From: JBBARC01 sp040400005
Lineage (GTDB): Bacteria; Pseudomonadota; Alphaproteobacteria; Acetobacterales; Acetobacteraceae
Direction of reading: 5' to 3'
DNA length: 18,913 nucleotides
Assembly (NCBI GenBank): GCA_040400005.1
Contig: JBBARC010000060.1
Coordinates: 1 to 18,913, forward strand
A program made the translations under genes and the position numbers. The notes beneath the pieces were generated by a model that was given only the letters and a program-made list of their open reading frames with translations, made no database searches and had not been told where the DNA came from. Shown piece by piece: positions 14,050 through 18,913 of this stretch. Every line of letters begins with the position of its first letter. Position 1 is the first letter of the stretch.

Positions 14050-14100
14050 ATACCAAGTCGCCTTGACGATGACGCTTCCATGATCGACGCGGCTTGGTAT
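14050..14100. repeat. hairpin repeat downstream of uvrB
   Basis: ATACCAAGTCGC (14050-14061) pairs with GCGGCTTGGTAT (14089-14100): 12 pairs, one of them G-U, around a 27-base loop that contains GACGATGACG. It begins 8 bases after the uvrB stop. The ATACCAAG/CTTGGTAT ends look like a dispersed palindromic repeat. It may also limit read-through from uvrB, though no T-run follows. Confidence 0.6.
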
Positions 14101-14101
14101 G

Positions 14102-14465
14102 CGCGCCGGGTTGGCCGGTGGTGGCGCGGTGACCCGTAGGGGGGATTGGCGTGCGGCGCCGTTGTTTGGGCAAATAGCCGTGGGGTGATTTGTGGTTCTT
14201 CGGGTGCGGCCCAGTCGGTCAGGGTGCGGGCAACTGCGGTGCGGGCCAGGCCAATAGCGATGTCAGCCAGTTCCGCGCACTGGCGCAGGCGGCGCGTGGC
14301 GCGGTCTTCGGCGTCTGGCGCTTGACTGGGCTGGGCTGGGCTTGGGTGCGTTGGCGTGCTGGAGCACGCGCTATAGCTTGCTAAAGTGTCACCTATGTGC
14401 CCGGTCTGTACCGGCGGGCAGCCATCCTGGCGCGTTAAATGTTTTCTTAATGTTCTGATCGCATC
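14102..14465 (-). pseudogene. start-less open frame with protein-like content, possible gene remnant
   Basis: The minus-strand frame is open from 14465 past 14102 into the hairpin repeat and the antisense of uvrB, but I find no ATG, GTG or TTG in frame before 14087. The part at about 14190-14312 encodes a helix-like, protein-like stretch (RRLRQCAELADIAIGLAR then TAVARTLTDWAAPEEPQ), preceded by a Pro/Ser/Thr-rich linker. This resembles, from memory, short unnamed proteins common in Acetobacteraceae. It may be a decayed gene that lost its start and had its end replaced by the repeat, or chance openness in GC-rich DNA. The rest of the interval 14043-14513 holds nothing else convincing. Confidence 0.3.
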
Positions 14466-14472
14466 TTATTCT
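14444..14472 (+). promoter_or_regulatory. possible promoter of the 83-aa gene
   Basis: TTCTTA (14444-14449) and TATTCT (14467-14472) are spaced by 17 bases, about 42 bases before the ATG at 14514. The region is locally AT-rich. The -35 match is weak. Confidence 0.3.
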
Positions 14473-14513
14473 CTGTGCCGCGCGTTTCGCGGGGAAGATT
14501 GGAAGGTGCTGAG

Positions 14514-14765
14514 ATGGACGTTCTCTGTATTGAAGGATTGGCACCTGGCCAGGTGATCGCCAGCGTCACCCACGGCGGGCTGGTGCGGCGGCTGTGCCTG
14601 GAAGTGGCGCGCCACCAAAATGGCGGGTGGAAAGCACGTACGCCCGGCGGTAGTTGGAGCCTGCGGTGCAATGCCGTGGCCACCGCCATATTGCTTGAAG
14701 CCAGCGAGGTGTTCGCCGATAGCATCCCCAGCGCCACTCATCACATGGAACTGGCCGCCGATTAG
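14514..14765 (+). CDS. hypothetical 83-residue protein
   Basis: This is a short soluble protein with an amphipathic N-terminal half (VIASVTHGGLVRRLCLEVAR) and a central segment rich in Gly/Trp (GGWKARTPGGSWSLRCNAVATAILLE). No membrane segment or family is recognised. A good GGAAGG ribosome site about 8 bases before the ATG and a possible promoter upstream support it. Its stop overlaps that of the convergent UspA-like gene by two bases. Antisense frames through the same DNA lack comparable start signals. Confidence 0.5.
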   Translation: MDVLCIEGLAPGQVIASVTHGGLVRRLCLEVARHQNGGWKARTPGGSWSLRCNAVATAILLEASEVFADSIPSATHHMELAAD

Positions 14766-15277
14766 GTTTTCGGCCCAGGTTTTGCCGGCGGGCTGATCAC
14801 CAGCTTTACCAGCACCGGGGAAAGTTTGCGCACCCGCCAGGGCTCGTTGGTCCATAATAGGGATGCCACCAGCCAATGCGGCGCGGCGTCGGCCGCCATC
14901 ACTACCGCGCCGGCATTGATCGCCACCGCTTCCTTTACAATCCGCTTGGCCGCATCGCGCGTACCCACCACCCGGCCGCTGGCCTGCACGCCGCGGCCTT
15001 CGCACGCCAGCAACGCCTGATCAACCAGCGCGTGCTGCACGGCGAGCTCCTGCTTGTTCGGCATCAGCCCAGGGTTTGGAAAACCCAAGCTGCTGCCCCA
15101 AATGCGGGCAATGGCAATGATCGATACCGTGCCGCCAACCGCCAGCACATCCAGCGCCGCGTTGATCGCGTCTGGCGTGAACGGCCGCCCTTCGCTGGCC
15201 AGCAGCACCCGGCTGAACCGGCCAGTCGGTGCCGGTAACGGCACCCGAAACAGCCCAAATGGCCATGCAAACGCCAT
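14762..15277 (-). CDS. UspA-like universal stress protein, degenerate nucleotide site
   Basis: This protein has 171 residues from MAFAWPFG, a start with GGTGAG 5 bases upstream. A longer frame to 15322 would begin in the terminator of the upstream gene. After a 20-residue lead comes RVLLASEGRPFTPDAINAALDVLAVGGTVSIIAIAR, the first strand-helix-strand of the Usp alpha/beta fold. It ends with AINAGAVVMAAD and SPVLVKLV, the last two strands. The usual ATP signature G-x2-G-x9-G-(S/T) between these is replaced by APHWLVASLLWTNEPW, so ATP binding is doubtful. It lies downstream of the APC permease on the same strand but behind a strong terminator. Confidence 0.7.
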   Translation of the reverse strand: MAFAWPFGLFRVPLPAPTGRFSRVLLASEGRPFTPDAINAALDVLAVGGTVSIIAIARIWGSSLGFPNPGLMPNKQELAVQHALVDQALLACEGRGVQASGRVVGTRDAAKRIVKEAVAINAGAVVMAADAAPHWLVASLLWTNEPWRVRKLSPVLVKLVISPPAKPGPKT

Positions 15278-15321
15278 GTTTCTCACCCCATTAAAACCAA
15301 CCATCAGCCCAGCCGCGTACA

Positions 15322-15357
15322 CAAAAAATCCGCCAGGCCCAAGCGAGCCTGGCGGAT
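15322..15357 (-). terminator. rho-independent terminator of the APC permease gene
   Basis: On the minus strand, ATCCGCCAGGC (15357-15347) pairs perfectly with GCCTGGCGGAT (15338-15328) around an 8-base loop and is followed by a run of six T (15328-15323). It lies 20 bases after the permease stop. Confidence 0.92.
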
Positions 15358-15377
15358 CGTTGCGAAAAACCTAGGTA

Positions 15378-16886
15378 TTAGTCGCCGGCGCCCATACCCT
15401 TATCTTCGACAAACCGGCGATACCAATACAGCGGCAGATACATCAGCAGCGTGCCCCAGCCCGCCCAGTAATAGATCTGCGCGTTGCCGATCACCGAATA
15501 AATGTAGCCACCATACGACCAGATCACAAAATAGAAGGCCGCCAGCAGCAACGCCACATACTTCATAAATTCCGGCAATTTGTAGGGGCGTTTGGCAAAA
15601 GGCTTATCCTGGCGCAGCAGAAAATACCCAATCAATACCGGCACCATAGAAATAGTGTAACCGACATTGGAAAAAGTATAAATTTCTACAGCCCCACCCA
15701 GCATCACCACCACCAGCGAGCACAGCACATTGAACAACATGGCGTTACCCGGCGTGTGGTGCTTGTTGAGTTTTTGGAACCAGCGCGGAAATTCACCATC
15801 CAGCGACATTTGGTACAGCGCCCGGCCCGATCCCATGATGGCGTTCAACGCCGACAGGGCCAGCGCAATAATCAACATGCCGGCGATCGCCCAGTTCAAC
15901 AGCTCGCCACCACCGGGAAACAGTTTTCCCGCAAAAGTGACGAAAATCGTCATGGTATCCACCAAGCTGGCATCCGATAGCGCCTTAGCGCCCAGCACAG
16001 TAACAAACGCGATCGGCACCAGGGTATAAATAAACACCCCGTAGCCGCCTTCCAAGTTTAGGGCGATTTTCGCATCGCGCCCGGGATCGGCGCATTCGGC
16101 AATGTAGCAGGCTGCCGCTTCCATGGCGATCACGTTCCAGGTCAGCAGAAACGAGTAGGCGATATACACCGATAGCCAGCCATAGCCGTTCATGCCGGTG
16201 AAAAAGCCGCTGCCATCGAGATGATGAAAGCCAGAAAGCTCGTGCCAGTTCACCACGGAGGGCACAAACAGCCAGGCCACCGCGATAAAGGTTAAGGGGA
16301 TCATCGACAGCACCGCCAAGATGGTTGCGAACGCCGCACCAAAGCGGATGCCGAACCAGGCGGGGATGAAGAAAATGATCATGCCAACCACAGAAATGCC
16401 CAGTGTCCAATACGCAATCGGGGTGTGGATGGGGGTAAAAGTGTGGGTGGTATCCAGGCCAAAGCGGTTGGCCAAATAGAGGGAGGCCAAAATCATGTTC
16501 AGCGGCCCCACCGGAAACCAGCCGAGCCAGTAGCCCCAGGCGGTTAGCCCGTTAATGTGCTTGGCGGCGCGGGGATAACGATCTTTAAAGGCAGGGTAGG
16601 CGTAAGATGGCGCCCCGCCGGTGCGTTCCGGCATCATCGCCGAAAGCTCGGCCAAAAACAGGCACAGTAGCCAACCGCTCAAAGTGACCAGAATAGTCAC
16701 CGGAATAGAGGCCGCCCCCAAGGTGGTGACCATCACCGGGGCAATGCCAGTGACCAAAATGGTACCGGCAAGGCCGATGACAAAAGCACCCAGCCAGCCG
16801 GTTTCTTTCTTTAACGAATGGGCGGTGTACTCCAGTTCGTCGCGGTCATCGGGGCCTGGTGCCCCGGTCGCTGTGGTGCTGCTCAT
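15378..16886 (-). CDS. APC-family amino acid permease
   Basis: This 502-residue inner-membrane transporter has about 12 hydrophobic segments, the normal number for the amino acid-polyamine-organocation family. The first segment follows a 28-residue polar N-terminus and holds GWLGAFVIGLAGTILVTG, in the place of the Gly-rich helix-1 break that binds the substrate amine and carboxylate. ERTGGAPSYAY (86-96) follows helix 2, as in many APC proteins, and MGSGRALYQMSLDGEFPRWF marks the conserved loop after helix 8. The substrate is not deducible; amino acids or amines are likely. CAGGG lies about 5 bases before the ATG, and a strong terminator follows the stop. Confidence 0.9.
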   Translation of the reverse strand: MSSTTATGAPGPDDRDELEYTAHSLKKETGWLGAFVIGLAGTILVTGIAPVMVTTLGAASIPVTILVTLSGWLLCLFLAELSAMMPERTGGAPSYAYPAFKDRYPRAAKHINGLTAWGYWLGWFPVGPLNMILASLYLANRFGLDTTHTFTPIHTPIAYWTLGISVVGMIIFFIPAWFGIRFGAAFATILAVLSMIPLTFIAVAWLFVPSVVNWHELSGFHHLDGSGFFTGMNGYGWLSVYIAYSFLLTWNVIAMEAAACYIAECADPGRDAKIALNLEGGYGVFIYTLVPIAFVTVLGAKALSDASLVDTMTIFVTFAGKLFPGGGELLNWAIAGMLIIALALSALNAIMGSGRALYQMSLDGEFPRWFQKLNKHHTPGNAMLFNVLCSLVVVMLGGAVEIYTFSNVGYTISMVPVLIGYFLLRQDKPFAKRPYKLPEFMKYVALLLAAFYFVIWSYGGYIYSVIGNAQIYYWAGWGTLLMYLPLYWYRRFVEDKGMGAGD

Positions 16887-17071
16887 TAAGCCCTGATCCC
16901 CCTAATGCCTCGCCAACCGCCCGATGCGGCGTATCCTGATTTGGCAGCGCCCCGCACGATTTTGGCGCGCAGCTGATCACCGACAATTACTACGATGAAT
17001 GTTTTTTTCCTGACAATCCAGATAAAAAACACTTTTCAGCAATAATTCCCGTGCCCACCCGCGGGGTAATT
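16887..17071. other. intergenic region upstream of the APC permease, AT-rich
   Basis: No gene was seen. The AT-rich part (16980-17050) should hold the permease promoter on the minus strand. TTGTCA is present there, but no well-spaced -10 could be fixed. The remainder of the 377-base gap up to the dnaB stop is the inverted-repeat element at 17072-17244. Confidence 0.5.
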
Positions 17072-17244
17072 GGGTGAAAGGTAAGGCTCTTCTTTTTCTC
17101 GAAGAAAAAGAAGCAAAAAGACTTTTGTCATGCTGGGCCTGGGGCAACCCTGCCACCTCGCGCTCCGAACCAGCGTCAAAAAAGTCTTTTTTGTTTCTTT
17201 TTTCTTCAGAAAAAAGAAAATTCTTACTTTTTTGGCATTCACCC
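17072..17244. repeat. inverted-repeat element, copy E (complete, reference copy)
   Basis: This is the best-preserved copy. The outer ends GGGTGAA (17072-17078) and TTCACCC (17238-17244) are exact reverse complements. The left arm has the hairpin CTTCTTTTTCTCGAAGAAAA and then AAGCAAAAAGACTTTTGT. The centre has GGGCCTGGGGC. The right arm has CAAAAAAGTCTTTTTTGT and the hairpin CTTTTTTCTTCAGAAAAAAG. It starts about 20 bases beyond the dnaB stop (minus strand), so its right-arm hairpin could end or process the dnaB transcript. Confidence 0.85.
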
Positions 17245-17263
17245 GCCAGCCCCCCGGCAAAGT

Positions 17264-18751
17264 TTAGTCGTCGCCGCTGTGGATTTGGTCGAGATCGGCA
17301 AACCTGGTGTACTGGGCATCGAAAAACAGATCGATCTTGCCTGGCTGGCCATGGCGCTGCTTGGCCAAAATCAGCTCGGCCTTGTTGTGCGCCTCCCCCA
17401 TATCGGCCTGCCATTTAGACATCGCCGCCTCAAACTTGGCGTCCATGTCAAAATTCATCCGCTTGGGCTCGCGCGCCTGCAAGTAATACTCGTCGCGATA
17501 GACAAACATCACAGCGTCCGCGTCCTGCTCGATCGAGCCTGATTCGCGCAAATCCGACAGCATCGGGCGTTTATCCTCACGCGACTCGACCGCACGCGAC
17601 AACTGCGACAGCGCAATCACCGGCACTTTAAACTCCTTGGCCAGCGCCTTTAGCCCTTGCGTGATCATACTCACCTCCAGCACCCGGTTTTCCGATTTTT
17701 GGCCGGGCGAGGGCCGCATGAGCTGCAAATAGTCGATCACCACCAGCGCCAAGCCGGCGGTGCGATACTGGCGCCGGCAGCGCGTGCGCAGGGCCTGCAA
17801 AGTAATCGCCGGGGTATCATCGATAAACAGCGGCAGATCCTGCAGGCGCTTGGACGCATCAACAAAACTTGCGAATTCGCGGGCAGAAATATCGCCGCGG
17901 CGGATTTTCTCGGTCGAGATCCGCGCCTCCTCGGAAAGCAAGCGGCCGGCTAGCTGCTCGGAGCTCATTTCCAGCGAGAAGAACAACACCGAACTGCGCG
18001 CGCTGGCGTTGGGGTCGGTATCGCGGGCCTGGCGCAGCAGCGAATCCGCCGCACCAAAGGCGATTTTGGTAGCAAGGGCGGTTTTGCCCATCGCCGGCCT
18101 TCCTGCCAAAATCAACAGATCGGACCCATGTAGCCCGCCAGTTTTTTTATCGAGATCGCGCAAACCCGTGGATAACCCCGCCACGTGGCCGGCATTGGTA
18201 ATGGCGCGCTCGACACTCTCAATCGCCAGGGCCAACGCCTTCTTAAAAGGCATCACCCGCTGTTCAGACATGTCGCTGTTGGCGACCTGAAACAGCCGCT
18301 CCTCGGCCGACTGAATTTGCTCGTCGGCGGCCAGCTGCGGCTCGGCGCCAAACGCCTGGTTGACCACTTCTTCGCCAATATCAATCAACTGGCGGCGAAT
18401 CCACGCATCCAGAATAGTGCGGCCGTATTCGCTGGCGTTAATAATGCCGACCATGGCGCTGAGCAGGGTCGCCAAGTACGAAATGCCGCCAACCTCGTCC
18501 AGCACACCGGAATGTTCAAACTCCGCCCGCAAGGTGACCGGGTCGGCCAGTTGCTGGGCGTTCACCCTCTTTGCAATGGCATCGTAAATGCGGCCATGAA
18601 CGGGATCGGCGAAATGCTCGGCAATCAAAAACTCGGCAACGCGCTCATACGCCTTGTTGTTGGCCAAAAGAGCACCCAGCAACGCCTGCTCGGCGGCCAG
18701 GTTGCTGGGCGGAAGGCGCTGCGAGAAACCCGCGGGATCAATGTTTGTCAC
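17264..18751 (-). CDS. dnaB: replicative DNA helicase
   Basis: This is the hexameric helicase that unwinds DNA at the replication fork, loaded at oriC with help from DnaA. It has 495 residues, full length. The N-terminal collar domain (about 12-160) has NLAAEQALLGALL. The RecA-like motor domain has Walker A GRPAMGKT (217-224), SLEMSSEQL (259-267), Walker B LVVIDYLQL with Asp340, DNA-binding loop residues around SQLSRAVESREDKRP (382-396), and the arginine-finger segment KQRHG (465-469). The insertion before KQRHG is typical of alphaproteobacteria. The start is GTG; the nearby ATG at 18762 is out of frame. Two DnaA-box-like sites lie about 50-65 bases upstream. Confidence 0.97.
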   Translation of the reverse strand: MTNIDPAGFSQRLPPSNLAAEQALLGALLANNKAYERVAEFLIAEHFADPVHGRIYDAIAKRVNAQQLADPVTLRAEFEHSGVLDEVGGISYLATLLSAMVGIINASEYGRTILDAWIRRQLIDIGEEVVNQAFGAEPQLAADEQIQSAEERLFQVANSDMSEQRVMPFKKALALAIESVERAITNAGHVAGLSTGLRDLDKKTGGLHGSDLLILAGRPAMGKTALATKIAFGAADSLLRQARDTDPNASARSSVLFFSLEMSSEQLAGRLLSEEARISTEKIRRGDISAREFASFVDASKRLQDLPLFIDDTPAITLQALRTRCRRQYRTAGLALVVIDYLQLMRPSPGQKSENRVLEVSMITQGLKALAKEFKVPVIALSQLSRAVESREDKRPMLSDLRESGSIEQDADAVMFVYRDEYYLQAREPKRMNFDMDAKFEAAMSKWQADMGEAHNKAELILAKQRHGQPGKIDLFFDAQYTRFADLDQIHSGDD

Positions 18752-18798
18752 CGCAGTGTCATAGGCGCTCCGGGCGGCATTAGCACGCCGGGTGGGCC

Positions 18799-18816
18799 TG
18801 TGGATTAGGTGGATAA
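18799..18816 (-). promoter_or_regulatory. tandem DnaA-box-like sites upstream of dnaB
   Basis: On the minus strand, TTATCCACC (18816-18808) and TAATCCACA (18807-18799) lie head to tail. Each matches 8 of 9 positions of the DnaA box TTATCCACA. They are 48-65 bases before the dnaB start codon, inside the expected promoter region. Control of dnaB by DnaA is an inference. Confidence 0.4.
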
Positions 18817-18857
18817 CGGGGAGCGATTGCAGAAATATGGTGGGGGGGGAGGGGAAG

Positions 18858-18885
18858 GAAGACTCTTCTTTTTCTGAAGAAAAAG
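18858..18885. repeat. inverted-repeat element, copy F (truncated left arm)
   Basis: CTCTTCTTTTTCTGAAGAAAAAG matches the left-arm hairpin of the copy at 17072-17244. In that copy the arm continues with AAGCAAAAAGAC; here it is cut at 18885 by the GTAACT terminal repeat. The missing continuation is exactly what stands at 32-50 at the other window end. Confidence 0.7.
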
Positions 18886-18913
18886 GTAACTCCCAAGCCC
18901 CTAGGCGTTAAGG
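18886..18913. repeat. terminal inverted repeat, right window end
   Basis: This block begins GTAACTCCCAAGCCCC and is the exact reverse complement of 4-31. It directly follows GAAAAAG (18879-18885), which also directly borders the left-end copy (32-38). I infer that it is the outer edge of an insertion whose interior lies beyond the window. Confidence 0.7.

Noticed and set aside
14466..15005. 179-codon minus-strand frame covering the 83-aa gene and part of the UspA-like gene
   Set aside because: It overlaps the same-strand UspA-like gene in another frame. Its translation is Gly/Arg-rich and without recognisable pattern.
18185..18808. 207-codon plus-strand open frame opposite dnaB
   Set aside because: It is antisense to a full-length, motif-complete dnaB and its translation looks like the reverse frame of a GC-rich gene.
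1..18913. The whole window as one large composite transposon bounded by the 28-bp inverted repeats
   Set aside because: The target-like GAAAAAG repeats lie on the window side of the inverted repeats, so the elements point outward. The interior holds core genes such as uvrB and dnaB.

Overview
The window looks like chromosomal DNA of an alphaproteobacterium, most likely Rhodospirillales/Acetobacteraceae. I base this on moderately high GC, the alphaproteobacterial style of DnaB and UvrB, and intergenic inverted repeats rich in AAAAAG/CTTTTT tracts, which I recall as common in that family. No rRNA, tRNA, CRISPR array, transposase or phage gene was seen. Both ends fall inside a repeat.

Layout. 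1-384: a copy of an inverted-repeat element, hit by a roughly 190-bp insertion that has 18-bp terminal inverted repeats and a 7-bp T target duplication. 385-1326 (minus): a small membrane protein and a TetR regulator, with a 24-bp perfect palindrome over the small gene's promoter. 1431-2866 (minus): an ArsR-like regulator, a membrane-anchored coiled-coil protein, a multi-pass membrane protein and an NLPGP-repeat protein, apparently one operon. 3325-5525 (minus): a 3-hydroxyisobutyrate-dehydrogenase-type oxidoreductase and an acyl-CoA dehydrogenase, with repeat copies beside and between them.

5664-8820 (plus): a tight operon for an exported monoheme cytochrome fused to an outer-membrane beta-barrel, an amicyanin-like cupredoxin, and a multicopper oxidase with all copper ligands. 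This is the most interesting part of the window. The three products could form a chain heme-porin -> blue copper protein -> O2-reducing copper oxidase located outside the inner membrane, by analogy with Cyc2/rusticyanin iron oxidation. The substrate is unknown.

8995-10178: a DUF2834-like membrane protein and a convergent TauE/SafE exporter. 10374-14042 (plus): a TPR-glycosyltransferase and uvrB, separated by a long hairpin repeat. 14043-14513 has no convincing intact gene but holds a start-less open frame on the minus strand. 14514-16886: an 83-aa orphan, a convergent UspA-like protein, and an APC permease with a clear terminator. 16887-17263: a complete copy of the inverted repeat. 17264-18751 (minus): dnaB, with two near-consensus DnaA boxes upstream. 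The last 28 bases are the exact reverse complement of bases 4-31. Both ends are preceded or followed by the same GAAAAAG, so the window probably stops inside copies of a second insertion element of the same family.
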